Below, in pieces: positions 17,289-26,773 of a stretch of 64,000 bases of DNA (position 1 is the first letter of the stretch; every line of letters begins with the position of its first letter). Under the pieces are notes generated by a model. The model had not been told where the DNA came from. It made no database searches and saw only the letters and a program-made list of their open reading frames with translations. The position numbers and the translations under genes were made by a program. The stretch comes from CAZLKN01 sp964560135 (GTDB lineage: Bacteria > Actinomycetota > JAICYB01): contig CAZLKN010000007.1 of assembly GCA_964560135.1 (NCBI GenBank), positions 17,927 to 81,926 on the forward strand. Reading direction: 5' to 3'.

Positions 17289-18743
17289 TCAGCCGTCCTC
17301 GTCCTCGGCCGCCCGAGCGTCGTCCGAGAGCCGGATCGCCTCCTCCACGGTGCGGGCGGGCTCCAGTCCACGGGCGCGTCCCCACCGCTCGAGCTCGGCG
17401 TAGGCCTCCTTGCGCCCCATGGGGCCCTGCTCCAGCCGGAGATCCAGCAGGAACGTCAGAGCCTCCCCAACGATCCGGGAGGGCTTGAGGTCGTAGAACG
17501 CCATCACGTCGTGGCCGTCGAGCGGCGGCTTGATCTTGGACAGCTCCTCACGCTCGGCGAGATCGGCGATGCGCTCCTCGAGTTCGTCCATCCGCTCCTG
17601 CAGGCGCCGCGCCTTGGCCCGGTTGCGTGTGGTGCAGTCCGCTCGGACCAGGGCGTTGAGTTTGTCCAGGAGCTCGCCGGCGTCGCGCACGTACCGTCGC
17701 ACGGCCGAGTCGGTCCAACCGCTGCGGTAGGTGTGGAATCGCAGATGCAGGAACACGAGCCTGCTCACGTCGTCGACGACGTCGTTGGGGTACCGCAACT
17801 CCCTCATCCGCTTGGTGGTCATCCTCGCCCCGACGACCTCGTGGTGGTGGAAGGTGACCCCGTCGGGGCCGAAGGCGCGCGTGGCGGGCTTGCCGATGTC
17901 GTGGAAAAGGGCCCCGAGCCGCAGGACCGGGTCCGGGGGCACGCCCTCGATGACCGCGAAGGTGTGCTGGAGGACGTCCTTGTGCCGGTGGATGCTGTCC
18001 TGCTCCATCGCCAGCTGGGGCAACTCGGGGACCACATGCTCGGTCAGGCCGGTGGACACGAGCAGCTCGAGCCCCCGGGACGGACGCACGCCCACCAGCA
18101 GTTTGGTCAGCTCGTCGCGGATGCGCTCCTTGGAGACGATCGCGAGCCGGTCGCGCATCCCGTGGATCGCCTCGATGACCTCCTCGGCCACCTCGAAGTC
18201 CAGGACCGACGCGAACCGGCACGCTCGCAGCATCCTCAGGGGATCGTCGGTGAACGCCTGTTCGGGGGAGCGGGGCGTACGCAGGACGCGCCGCGAGAGA
18301 TCCCGGATTCCCGCGAACGGGTCGAAGACCTCTGCCGTGGGGGTTCGCAGGGCGATGGCGTTGACCGTGAAGTCCCGGCGTGAGAGGTCGGTCTCGATGT
18401 CCCTGGCGAAGTGGACCTCCGGCTTCCGGGAGTCCGGCGGGTACCATTCCTCACGGTACGTGGTGATCTCGACGCGCTGATCGCCGACAGCGGCACCCAC
18501 AGTGCCGAAGCGCACCCCCTGGAGCCAGATGTGGTGTGCCCACCCCCGCAGGATCTCGATGACCTCCGTCGGCTTGGCGTTGGTCGCGAAATCGAGATCG
18601 GGGGAGCCCTTCTGCATCAGGAAGTCGCGGACGGTCCCGCCGACCAGCCACGTCTCGTGGCCGGCGTCCGCCAGCCGTTGGCCGACCTCGCGGGCCAGTG
18701 AACCCTCGGGAACGAGCTCTGGGATGCGGGGGGCCTCGCTCAT
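17289..18743 (-). CDS. CCA tRNA nucleotidyltransferase (HD-domain type)
   Basis: 484 residues from the ATG at 18743. The poly(A) polymerase/CCA head domain has LVGGTVRDFLM and the metal-binding DLDFATNA, followed by RRDFTVNAIA and FDPFAGIRDL. The RNA-binding domain has DDPLRMLRACRFAS. A C-terminal HD domain has LFHDIGKPATR. It adds or repairs the 3'-CCA of tRNAs, which matters here because neither tRNA in this window encodes CCA. The Mycobacterium orthologue pcnA (Rv3907c) also lies beside the murJ cluster. It follows pilT in the same direction. Confidence 0.95.
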   Translation of the reverse strand: MSEAPRIPELVPEGSLAREVGQRLADAGHETWLVGGTVRDFLMQKGSPDLDFATNAKPTEVIEILRGWAHHIWLQGVRFGTVGAAVGDQRVEITTYREEWYPPDSRKPEVHFARDIETDLSRRDFTVNAIALRTPTAEVFDPFAGIRDLSRRVLRTPRSPEQAFTDDPLRMLRACRFASVLDFEVAEEVIEAIHGMRDRLAIVSKERIRDELTKLLVGVRPSRGLELLVSTGLTEHVVPELPQLAMEQDSIHRHKDVLQHTFAVIEGVPPDPVLRLGALFHDIGKPATRAFGPDGVTFHHHEVVGARMTTKRMRELRYPNDVVDDVSRLVFLHLRFHTYRSGWTDSAVRRYVRDAGELLDKLNALVRADCTTRNRAKARRLQERMDELEERIADLAEREELSKIKPPLDGHDVMAFYDLKPSRIVGEALTFLLDLRLEQGPMGRKEAYAELERWGRARGLEPARTVEEAIRLSDDARAAEDEDG

Positions 18744-18788
18744 GCCCCTAGCCTACGGGGGTGGAGACGGAGGCGGTCGGCGGTGGAT

Positions 18789-19862
18789 TCAGGCCACGCC
18801 GGCCTTCTTCAGGGAAACGCGGAAGTCGTGCGGGCTGGTAGCCGCGTGCAGCGCTTCCTCCATCGAGATCATGCCGTCGACGTACAGCTTCATGAGGGCC
18901 TGGTCGAAGGTCTGCATCCCGTAGAACTCTCCTTCGGAGACGATGTCGGTGATCATCCGTGTCTCTGCCGGATCGACGATGCATTCGTGGACCCGGCCGG
19001 TGTTGACCAGGACCTCGATGCCGGGGATCCGACCCTTGCCGTCCTTCCGGGGCAGCAGGCGCTGGGAGACGATGCCACGCAACGCTCCCGCCAGCGAATG
19101 GCGGATCTGCATCTGCTGGTTGGGCGGGAAGAACTCGATGATCCGGTTGACGGTTTCCATGGCGTCCACCGTGTGAAGCGTCGAGATCACGAAGTGGCCG
19201 GTCTCCGAGGCCGAGAGGGCGGCCCAGACCGTCTCCGGGTCCCGCATCTCACCGACGAAGATCACGTCGGGATCCTGACGCATAGCGTGACGCAGGCCCT
19301 GCGAGAAGGATTCGGTGTCGGTACCGACCTCCCGCTGGTTCACCAGGGCCTGCTTGTCGGCGTGGAGGATCTCGATGGGATCCTCCAGGGTGACGATGCT
19401 GCACCGGCGCGTGGCGTTCACGTGGTTGATCATCGCCGCGCAGGTCGTCGTCTTCCCCGATCCCGTCGGACCGGTGACCAGGACGAGCCCCCGCGGTTCT
19501 TCGGCCAGGCGCTTCACGATCTCGGGCAGGTGGAGTGCGTCGAGCACCGGCGGCGCCGGAAGCACCCGCCGGAAGACCATCCCGAGCGATCCGCGCTGAC
19601 GGAAGACGTTCACGCGGAACCGGCCCATCCCGGAGACCGAGTGTGCGAAGTCGGCGCCCCCGGAGGATTCCAGCTCGCCGACCAGCTTCTCCGGAACGAT
19701 CTCGGAGGCGATCCGCTCGGTGTCCTCGGGCATGAGCTTGGGGTGCTCGGTCGGGACGAGCTCACCGTCGAGCCTCATCACCGGCGGCTGGTTGACCTTC
19801 AGATGAAGGTCGGAGCCTCGCCGGTCGACGAGTTCTTTGAGGAAATCACTGAGGTCTGGCAT
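18789..19862 (-). CDS. pilT: PilT-type twitching ATPase
   Basis: 357 residues; ATG at 19862 with GGAAGGAG upstream. PilT/GspE secretion ATPase: N-terminal SDLHLKVN, Walker A GPTGSGKTTT, Asp box EDPIE, Walker B region DVIFVGEMRD and the His box STLHTVDA. The sequence VNQREVG after the Asp box is typical of PilT rather than PilB. PilT powers type IV pilus retraction by ATP hydrolysis. No other pilus gene is in the window, so the apparatus must be encoded elsewhere or the protein serves another purpose. Confidence 0.93.
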   Translation of the reverse strand: MPDLSDFLKELVDRRGSDLHLKVNQPPVMRLDGELVPTEHPKLMPEDTERIASEIVPEKLVGELESSGGADFAHSVSGMGRFRVNVFRQRGSLGMVFRRVLPAPPVLDALHLPEIVKRLAEEPRGLVLVTGPTGSGKTTTCAAMINHVNATRRCSIVTLEDPIEILHADKQALVNQREVGTDTESFSQGLRHAMRQDPDVIFVGEMRDPETVWAALSASETGHFVISTLHTVDAMETVNRIIEFFPPNQQMQIRHSLAGALRGIVSQRLLPRKDGKGRIPGIEVLVNTGRVHECIVDPAETRMITDIVSEGEFYGMQTFDQALMKLYVDGMISMEEALHAATSPHDFRVSLKKAGVA

Positions 19863-19924
19863 CGCTCCTTCCTATCGGCTCCCATGGTGCCCCGCTGAAG
19901 GGGATGAGGAAAGACGTCGCCGGA

Positions 19925-20953
19925 TCATCCGAGCTCGGCGCGAACCGTGGCTGCGCGCTCCACCCACCGGTCCGCATCGGCTGAGCCGATCGTAACCTCC
20001 AGCTCCTCATCCGGAACACCCACGGGTGCGGACTCGCCGATCAGCGCCGATACCGTCGCCGCAGCCGACCAGCGGAGCGCGTCGAGGTCGTAGCCACCCT
20101 CGAGGACGACGACCGGACCGCGCCCGAGGGCGCCGATCATCCGCGTGAAGCGGAAGAACGCGCCCGCCCGGAGACGCATCATGCATAGCGGATCGCGCTC
20201 GTGGGCGTCGTATCCGGCGGACACGCAGACGAGGTCCGGGGAGAAGCGTTCCGCTTCCGGCAGGACGAGATCCTCGAGGGCCCGGCGGTAGGTGTCCTCG
20301 CCGGTTCCTGCAGGCAGGGCTACGTTCATCGTCGTCCCGCCTCCGGCGCCCTCACCGGTCTCCGTGACATCGCCGGTTCCCGGGTACCAGGGGTACTGGT
20401 GCAGCGATACGTACAGGACGTCGCCGTCCTGCCAGAAGATGTCCTGCGTCCCGTTGCCGTGATGGGCATCCCAGTCCAGGATCAGGACCCGGGACGCCCC
20501 GCCCGATCGGATCGCCCAGCGCGCCGCCACAGCGACGTGGTTGGTGAGGCAGAAGCCCATGGGGCGGTCGCGGGTGGCGTGATGGCCGGGTGGGCGCATG
20601 AGCGCGATACCGGCATCCCAGGTGCCGTCCAGCACCAGGGCGGCGGCGTCCACGGCGGCCTGCGATCCACGCTGGGCCGCCTCGAGACTCACGGGGCCCA
20701 TGCCGGTGTCCCGGTCCAGGCGGCCGCCGCCTTGGCCGTCCAGCCGCTCCAGGACGTCCAGGTGGCCGGGGTCGTGCACGAGCTCGAGGGTCTCACGCTC
20801 GGCGGGTGCCGGCTCCCGGTGCTCCAGACCCTCCCATAGGCCCACGCGCGCGAGATGATCGAGGATCGACCGGAGCCGGTCGGGACGTTCGGGATGCCCG
20901 GGCCAAGCCTCGTGGGCGACCCCGCATGGATGGGTGATGGCGCCGACCCGCAA
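19925..20953 (-). CDS. Histone deacetylase-family (AcuC-like) zinc amidohydrolase
   Basis: 342 residues from a TTG at 20953 that is preceded by AGGAGG at ideal spacing, which decides the start. HDAC-fold signatures: HPERPDR, PPGHHATRD (His-His), DWDAHHGNGT (zinc Asp and His), SAGYDAH (zinc Asp) and LEGGYD near the C-terminus. Family members remove acetyl or other acyl groups from lysine side chains or polyamines; the substrate here is unknown. It is the first gene of a minus-strand run HDAC-pilT-pcnA. Confidence 0.92.
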   Translation of the reverse strand: MRVGAITHPCGVAHEAWPGHPERPDRLRSILDHLARVGLWEGLEHREPAPAERETLELVHDPGHLDVLERLDGQGGGRLDRDTGMGPVSLEAAQRGSQAAVDAAALVLDGTWDAGIALMRPPGHHATRDRPMGFCLTNHVAVAARWAIRSGGASRVLILDWDAHHGNGTQDIFWQDGDVLYVSLHQYPWYPGTGDVTETGEGAGGGTTMNVALPAGTGEDTYRRALEDLVLPEAERFSPDLVCVSAGYDAHERDPLCMMRLRAGAFFRFTRMIGALGRGPVVVLEGGYDLDALRWSAAATVSALIGESAPVGVPDEELEVTIGSADADRWVERAATVRAELG

Positions 20954-21038
20954 TCTTCCTCCTGTCCTCGACCGCCAGCGAGCTTACCCGCAAGAGCGCT
21001 GAGAGCCCTCCCCCCCGGGTGGCATACTGGGCTCCGCC

Positions 21039-21215
21039 ATGGCGCCCCTCCCCCCCGCCGACCGCCCCCACGACCCGGCCCGTGCCCGGTCCGTGGGCGC
21101 CATGCACCACGGGCGGAGGACGCGCCCGGACAAGCTCCGCATCCCCGGCCGGGATCGGTGCCGCCACGACGACGAGGTGGGAGAGAGTGCCGCCGAGCGG
21201 ACCGCCACATCGTGA
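21039..21215 (+). CDS. Possible small leader ORF coupled to the TauE/SafE gene (58 aa)
   Basis: ATG at 21039 opens 58 codons rich in Arg, Pro, His and Asp. Its TGA (21213-21215) overlaps the GTG start of the permease in a GTGA arrangement, typical of translational coupling. There is no good Shine-Dalgarno before its ATG and no recognised domain, so it may be chance in G+C-rich DNA. Confidence 0.25.
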   Translation: MAPLPPADRPHDPARARSVGAMHHGRRTRPDKLRIPGRDRCRHDDEVGESAAERTATS

Positions 21216-21967
21216 GGACCCTGCTCGCCGCACTCATCGGGTTCGGCTCAGGCGTCGCTTCGGGGGCATTCGGCATCGGCGGCGCGCTGCTGTCCACTCC
21301 GGGGATCAGGGTGCTACTGGCGACCCCGGCGATGACCGCGGTCGGAACGACCCTCCCGGTCATCGTGCCCACCGCGATGGTGGGACTGATGGCCTACATC
21401 CGCGGCGGTCACGTGCGGTTCAAGCTCGCCGCCGTCGCCGCGGCCGCAGGTGGGGTGTCCGCGGTGCTCGGCGCTTACACGACCGAGTACCTCGAGGGAG
21501 AGCTGCTGCTGATCCTCACGGCGGGGCTGATCTTCGTCCTGGCACTTCGCATGCTCCCGGCGAAGCCGAGTTTGAAGCCGCCCCGCATTCCCCAGACCGT
21601 GCCGGTGTACCTCGCCGTCGGCGCCGTCTCCGGGTTCTTGTCCGGACTGCTCGGGCTGGGTGGAGGGCTGATCCTCGTGCCCGCGTTCACCGTGTTGTTC
21701 CGGCTGCCCGTGAAGACGGCACTCGGCACCTCGCTCGCCGTCGTGGCCGCCCAGGCCATCCCCGGCACGGTGGTCCACAGCACGCTCGGCAACATCGACT
21801 GGAGGATCGCCGGGGGGCTGTTCATCGGCGTGGTCCCGGGGGCCAGGATCGGCTCGAAGCTCGCCGTGGCCGCCGAGGACACCAAACTGCGCCTGCTGGT
21901 GGGCCTCGGAATGGCCGTCCTCGCCCTAGCGTTCGGGCTCGGAGAGGTCCGCGAGCTCCTCAGATGA
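21212..21967 (+). CDS. TauE/SafE family membrane permease
   Basis: 251 residues from a GTG at 21212. Two halves of four or so membrane spans repeat the TauE/SafE pattern: GFGSGVASGAFGIGGALLSTP in the first and GFLSGLLGLGGGLILVPAF in the second. Each half carries a conserved G-x-G-G and a following TPxM- or LGTSL-type segment. The family exports or imports sulfur-containing anions such as sulfite, sulfoacetate or thiosulfate; the substrate cannot be read here. It ends in a 4-nt ATGA overlap with the DUF6049 gene. Confidence 0.9.
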   Translation: MRTLLAALIGFGSGVASGAFGIGGALLSTPGIRVLLATPAMTAVGTTLPVIVPTAMVGLMAYIRGGHVRFKLAAVAAAAGGVSAVLGAYTTEYLEGELLLILTAGLIFVLALRMLPAKPSLKPPRIPQTVPVYLAVGAVSGFLSGLLGLGGGLILVPAFTVLFRLPVKTALGTSLAVVAAQAIPGTVVHSTLGNIDWRIAGGLFIGVVPGARIGSKLAVAAEDTKLRLLVGLGMAVLALAFGLGEVRELLR

Positions 21968-23871
21968 GAGTCCTGGGGATGAGAGTCCTGTCCGCGACCG
22001 CCGTGCTGGTGATCCTCGGAACCGGCGCCCTTCCGGCGGTCGCGCAGCCCGCAGAACCCGAGGTGCGGCTGCAGGTGGATCTGGTGCGTCCGTGGTTCGG
22101 CCCGGACGCCCCTCTGGTGATCGAGGTGGAGGTCCACAACGACGACCAGACGACCCTGGGTGACCTCCGCGTCGGGGTCGCGCTCTACCAGCGTGTCCGC
22201 AGCCGCACCGAACTGGAACGCGTCTTCGCCGGACGCCTGCCGCGCTCGCCGTTGGAGGCGGCCACCGTCCGCGTGGATCCGGTTCCCGCCCGCGGGAGCC
22301 AGGTCCTCCGGATCGAGCAGACCTTCGATGACCTGCCGGTCTTCGACGCCGTCCCCGACGGCCTATATCCACTGGTCGTGACCGTCCGGCGATCGAGCGA
22401 GCCCACCACCGACGAGGTGGTCACGGCCGTGTCGCTGTTCACCGAGCCCTCTCCGGTCCCGCTGTCGGTGCTGCCCGTCATCGACCTGGCCCCCGGCCCC
22501 CTGCTCCGCCCGGACGGCTCGCCGGCTCCGGACGCCGGGCGCCGCCTCGCGTTGCTCCACCGGACGCTGGAGGGCCTCCCGGTCCAGGGGGTCCCCCTCG
22601 GCCTGTCCGTGAGTCCCCTGCTCCTCGAGGAGCTTGAGCACATGACCGCCACCCCACTCGCGGAGGAGGCGGTGGCGGCCCTGGCCGCGGTGCGCCGTGT
22701 GGCCCGTGGCGCGATGCTGTTGTCGGTCCCCCGGGTCCGCGCCGAGCTGCCGCATCTCGTCCGGACCGGCGACCTCACCCCGGAGATCGAGGCGGGACGT
22801 GAGGTGGTGCAGGCCCATCTGGGTGCGGCCCCCACCCCACTGATCCTCCCCCCGAACCTCGCCGTCGACGAGGCGGCCCTGGAGGGGCTGCCGGAAGCCG
22901 GGGTCACCGCCGCCCTCGTCCCGGGCAGCCTGTTCGGGGACACCGTCCTGTCGCCCGCCGACCCCGTCACCGCCGGCGATGTGACGCTCGTCCCCGTCGA
23001 CGCCGGACTGCGGGACACGCTCGACGACCCGGACGACGACCACGCCACCACCCGGACCATCGCGCAGACGGCGATGCTGTTCTTCGAGAGCCCCGGCCGG
23101 GAACGGACGATCGCCGCGGTGATCGACTGGGACTCCGGACGTGCCGCGCGCTTCCTCATCGGGCTGCGCGACGCCCCCTGGGTGCGAGGCCTGTCCCCAG
23201 CAGAGGTTGCACACATGGACGCCCGCACCCGGACGATCCGACCCGGACGGGCCCCCGGAACGCCGCGGACCTACCGCGCAGCCGTGGAGCGGGCGGCCTC
23301 CGCCCTCCACGGACTCCGGGCCTTCACCTTCGAGGACAATCCCGTCCGCCGGCGGCTCGGGACGGCGTTGGCCGTTGCCAGATCCACGTCCTGGTGGGTG
23401 GACGGCTGGCCGGGTGCCCGCCGCTACGCCAACGGCATCGTGGAAGAAGTGGACCGTCAGCGGGAGCACGTCGGCGTCGGCGGAGCAGCCGTCACCTTCA
23501 CCTCGAGGCGCGGCGAAGTGCCCGTGACGGTGATCAATGGGGCCCCGTACCCGCTTCGGGTCCGGATCGAGCTGACCTCGGCGAAGCTGCGCTTCCCGGA
23601 GGGCGCCAGCCGCGTCGTCGACCCCCTCGAGCCCCCGGGCGAGACCGTGGCCTTCCCCGCGCTGGCCGACGCCACGGGCACGTTCCCCCTCACGATCCGC
23701 GTGTGGAGCGCAGACGGCCGGATACTCGTATCCGAGGAGGAGCTCCTCGTGCGATCCACCGCCGCCAACGTGGTCGCTCTCGTCCTCACGCTCGGGGCCG
23801 CGGGATTCCTGGTGGCCTGGTACGGGCGGCGCCTGCTGCCCGGACGCCACGACCCGTCCCGGTCTCCGTAG
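21964..23871 (+). CDS. DUF6049 family exported membrane-anchored protein
   Basis: 635 residues from an ATG overlapping the permease stop. A second in-frame ATG lies five codons on. Signal peptide (VLVILGTGALPAVAQ), a large extracellular part, one C-terminal membrane span (VVALVLTLGAAGFLVAWYG) and a short basic cytoplasmic tail. Position directly before murJ and overall architecture match the actinobacterial DUF6049 family (Rv3909 in Mycobacterium). Its stop codon abuts the murJ ATG, so the two are surely co-translated. A role in lipid II flipping or wall assembly is inferred from that conserved coupling. Confidence 0.88.
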   Translation: MRVLGMRVLSATAVLVILGTGALPAVAQPAEPEVRLQVDLVRPWFGPDAPLVIEVEVHNDDQTTLGDLRVGVALYQRVRSRTELERVFAGRLPRSPLEAATVRVDPVPARGSQVLRIEQTFDDLPVFDAVPDGLYPLVVTVRRSSEPTTDEVVTAVSLFTEPSPVPLSVLPVIDLAPGPLLRPDGSPAPDAGRRLALLHRTLEGLPVQGVPLGLSVSPLLLEELEHMTATPLAEEAVAALAAVRRVARGAMLLSVPRVRAELPHLVRTGDLTPEIEAGREVVQAHLGAAPTPLILPPNLAVDEAALEGLPEAGVTAALVPGSLFGDTVLSPADPVTAGDVTLVPVDAGLRDTLDDPDDDHATTRTIAQTAMLFFESPGRERTIAAVIDWDSGRAARFLIGLRDAPWVRGLSPAEVAHMDARTRTIRPGRAPGTPRTYRAAVERAASALHGLRAFTFEDNPVRRRLGTALAVARSTSWWVDGWPGARRYANGIVEEVDRQREHVGVGGAAVTFTSRRGEVPVTVINGAPYPLRVRIELTSAKLRFPEGASRVVDPLEPPGETVAFPALADATGTFPLTIRVWSADGRILVSEEELLVRSTAANVVALVLTLGAAGFLVAWYGRRLLPGRHDPSRSP

Positions 23872-25449
23872 ATGGACGAGGGGCGCATCTACCGCGCAAC
23901 GGCGCTGATGAGCGTCGGGACGGCGCTGTCGCGCCTGACGGGGATCATGCGCCTGGCGGCCATGGTCTACGCCCTCGGCGTCACGCAGACGCGCCTGGCC
24001 GACACCTACAACCTGGCCAACACCCAGCCGAACATGATCTACGAGCTGTTCCTCGGCGGCGTGTTCACCGCCGTCTTCGTGCCGATCCTGGTCGAGCTGC
24101 GGGAAGGCAACAGAGACAACTCCGCCCTGGTCACCGTGTCGCTGCTCGCCCTGGCGGCCGTGTCGGTCCTGGCGGCGGTGGGGGCCCCGGTGCTGATGCA
24201 CGTCTACACCTTCCGCATCGCCGACCCGGCGTTGCGTGCCGCCCAGCACGAACTCGCGACCTTCCTGTTCCGCTGGTTCGCCCCCCAGATCTTCTTCTAC
24301 GGCGTATCGGCGATGGCCGGCGCGCTGCTCAACGTCCGGCGGCGCTTCGGCCCTCCGATGTTCACACCGGTGCTCAACAACCTGATCTGGGGCGGGACCT
24401 TCCTCGTCTACGCACGGGCCTTCGCCGAGCAGGGACTCGACATCAGCCTGGGGGCCCGGATCCTGCTCGGTGCGGGGACCACCGCGGGCGTGGTCGTCCA
24501 GGCCGTTGCGCTGCTGCCCTTCCTGCGCGGTGAGCGGATCTCGTTCCGCCCCGACATCCGCGATCCGGCCGTGGCCCGTGCGCTGCGGATGTCCGTCTAC
24601 GTCCTCGGGTACGTGGTGATCAACCAGATCGGCCTCTGGGTGGTCCTCACCCTCGCCAACGGCGTTCGCGGGGGGCTGAGTTCCTACCAGTATGCGTTCA
24701 TCTTCTTCCAGCTCCCGCACGGCCTGTTCGCCGTCAGTCTGATCACGGCACTGTTCCCGGATCTCTCCTCCGCCGCCGGCCGCAGGGACTGGGATGCCTA
24801 CCGGAGGTGGTTCTCCTCGGGCGTGCGCGGCGTGGCCTTCCTGCTGCTCCCGGCGGCCATCGGATACGTGTTGCTCGCCGAACCGATCACCCGGCTGCTC
24901 CTGGCTCGCGGTGTGGCGGGCTTCGACGACGCCGACGCCGTCGCGCGCGTGCTTCGGTTGTTCGCGCTGGGCCTCGTTCCCTTCTCCCTCTTCCAGCTCC
25001 TCACCCGGTGCTTCTACGCTCTCCAGGACACCCGGACCCCGACGAGCCTCAACGCGGTTGCGGTAGGGCTGAACATCACGTTGAACCTCCCGCTGTTCTT
25101 CCTCCTCGGGGTCCCGGGCCTGGCCCTCGGGCACGCCGCCGCGTACACGGCCGGCGCGCTGCTCCTGCTCCGGGCATTGGACCGGCGTATCGGCGGTGGC
25201 CTCGCGCTCGGCGCACTCGGCGCGCCGCTGACCCGCATCGCCGCCGCAGCCGCGCTCATGGGGGCCGGGGTCTGGGTTGTGACCCTCGTCCTGCCGGCGA
25301 TCACGTGGGTCACCGTCCTGGGCTCCGTGGGGGCGGGAGCTATACTCTATCTTGCGTTCTCGCAGGTCGCGGGCATCCCCGAACGGAGGATCCTGCTGGG
25401 GTGGTTCCGGAGCGGCGGGGGACGGGCTCGCGCGGAGAAGGAAGGATAG
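23872..25449 (+). CDS. murJ: Lipid II flippase MurJ
   Basis: 525 residues with about fourteen membrane spans. The N-terminus has the MurJ signature ALSRLTGIMRLA with the conserved Arg residues, ADTYNLANTQPN, and ELFLGGVFTAVFVP. Later blocks are LNNLIWGG, FFQLPHGLFAVS and FYALQDTRTP. MurJ moves undecaprenyl-linked peptidoglycan precursor across the membrane. Unlike mycobacterial MviN (Rv3910), the protein stops after the flippase domain; the kinase-like portion is a separate gene at 26773. Confidence 0.96.
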   Translation: MDEGRIYRATALMSVGTALSRLTGIMRLAAMVYALGVTQTRLADTYNLANTQPNMIYELFLGGVFTAVFVPILVELREGNRDNSALVTVSLLALAAVSVLAAVGAPVLMHVYTFRIADPALRAAQHELATFLFRWFAPQIFFYGVSAMAGALLNVRRRFGPPMFTPVLNNLIWGGTFLVYARAFAEQGLDISLGARILLGAGTTAGVVVQAVALLPFLRGERISFRPDIRDPAVARALRMSVYVLGYVVINQIGLWVVLTLANGVRGGLSSYQYAFIFFQLPHGLFAVSLITALFPDLSSAAGRRDWDAYRRWFSSGVRGVAFLLLPAAIGYVLLAEPITRLLLARGVAGFDDADAVARVLRLFALGLVPFSLFQLLTRCFYALQDTRTPTSLNAVAVGLNITLNLPLFFLLGVPGLALGHAAAYTAGALLLLRALDRRIGGGLALGALGAPLTRIAAAAALMGAGVWVVTLVLPAITWVTVLGSVGAGAILYLAFSQVAGIPERRILLGWFRSGGGRARAEKEG

Positions 25450-25460
25450 ACCACACGTCG

Positions 25461-25850
25461 ATGCGTGAGCGGATCCGCACCGAGGACGGCCAGGTCTCCT
25501 CCTGGCTGATCAAGCTGATCATCGTGGTCGGCGTGGTCGGATTCGCGCTCCTGGAAGGGGGCGCGGTGGTGATCAACCGGATCCAGGCTCAGGATGCCGC
25601 GGGCCGGGCCGCCAGCGAAGCCGGGTTCGTCTACTCGAACAGGGGCGATGTGGACGCCGCCACCCGCCGGGCGACCGATATCGTCGAGCAACTCGGCGCC
25701 GAGTTCGTCGGGCTGGCGGTCGACCAGGCAGACCGGGAGGTTGCGGTCACGGTCACCAAGACCGCGAACACCCGGCTGCTGCACCGGTTCGAACAAACCG
25801 CCGGCCTGACGGAAGCCGAGGTCACCGAACGGGCCCCCATGCGGGAATAG
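25461..25850 (+). CDS. Small single-span exported protein (129 aa), TadE-like topology
   Basis: ATG at 25461, 11 bp after murJ. A short polar N-terminus (MRERIRTEDGQVSS) precedes one hydrophobic segment (WLIKLIIVVGVVGFALLEGG) and about 85 extracellular residues with DAAGRAASEAG and a beta-rich end (REVAVTVTKTANT). The layout resembles TadE/TadG-type minor pilins or other actinobacterial one-span proteins, but I see no diagnostic motif. It occupies the place where sigM lies in mycobacteria. Function unknown. Confidence 0.7.
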   Translation: MRERIRTEDGQVSSWLIKLIIVVGVVGFALLEGGAVVINRIQAQDAAGRAASEAGFVYSNRGDVDAATRRATDIVEQLGAEFVGLAVDQADREVAVTVTKTANTRLLHRFEQTAGLTEAEVTERAPMRE

Positions 25851-25927
25851 ACGCCGGGACACCGCCCGGTAGGCTGCTATGGGTACGCGCCGGTGGTCGG
25901 TACCGGAAGTCGACGAGAGACGGAGGG

Positions 25928-26773
25928 ATGCACGTGGCGAACGTCAGGATCGTGACCGACTCGGCGGCGGACCTGCCCGCCGATCTGGCGGCCTCCCGCG
26001 GGATCAGTGTGGTCCCCCTCACGATCCGGTTCGGTCAGGAGAGCTTCCTGAGCGGCGTCGACCTGACCCCGGACGCCTTCTGGGAACGGATGACCACCTC
26101 GGCGGAGGGTCCCGCCACCGCCGCCCCCAGCGCCGGTACGTTCGAGGAGTTGTACCGGCGCCTCGCCGACGAGGGGGCCCAGGGAATCGTGTCGGTGCAC
26201 CTGTCCTCCAAGCTGTCCGCCACCTACCAGTCCGCGACGGTGGCGGCGAAGGAGGCGCCGATCCCCGTCGAGGTCGTGGACACCCTCGGGGTGTCCGCCG
26301 CCACCGGGCTGGCGGCCCTCGCCGCGGCCGACCTCGCAGACACGGGATCCGGCGCCGCGGACATCGCCGCCCAACTCACGGATCTGCGAGGCCGGACCGG
26401 GCTGTATGCCGTCATCGACACGCTCGAGTACCTGCGCCGGGGGGGCCGGATCGGCGGCGCTCAGGCGCTGCTCGGAACGATGCTCAAGGTGAAGCCGGTG
26501 ATCAGCCTCCAGGACGGCGTGGTGGAACCGGTCGGCCGCGTCCGCACCCGCGCCAAGGCCCTCGAACATCTGGCCGGCATCCTCCGCCAGGCCGGCGACC
26601 ACATCGAACGCCTCGTCGTCGTGAACGGCAACGCCCCCGACATCGACGCGTTCCTCGATCTGGTTCGGGGCGTGGTCGAGCTGGCTTCCGACGACGTCTG
26701 GACACTCGGCCCCGTGGTCGGAGCCCATGCGGGCCCCGGCGTGGTAGGGGTCGCGTTCATCACGAAAGCCTGA
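25928..26773 (+). CDS. DegV family lipid-binding protein
   Basis: 281 residues; ATG at 25928 after GGAGGG. DegV/FakB-type fold: N-terminal VRIVTDSAADLP, the Thr/Ser ligand region (APSAGTFEELY, HLSSKLSATYQSA) and the conserved YLRRGGRI with VKPVISL. Proteins of this family bind a single fatty acid, and FakB members present it to a kinase for phosphorylation; no FakA-like kinase is nearby. The stop overlaps the ATG of the pseudokinase gene by one base (TGATG). Confidence 0.92.
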   Translation: MHVANVRIVTDSAADLPADLAASRGISVVPLTIRFGQESFLSGVDLTPDAFWERMTTSAEGPATAAPSAGTFEELYRRLADEGAQGIVSVHLSSKLSATYQSATVAAKEAPIPVEVVDTLGVSAATGLAALAAADLADTGSGAADIAAQLTDLRGRTGLYAVIDTLEYLRRGGRIGGAQALLGTMLKVKPVISLQDGVVEPVGRVRTRAKALEHLAGILRQAGDHIERLVVVNGNAPDIDAFLDLVRGVVELASDDVWTLGPVVGAHAGPGVVGVAFITKA

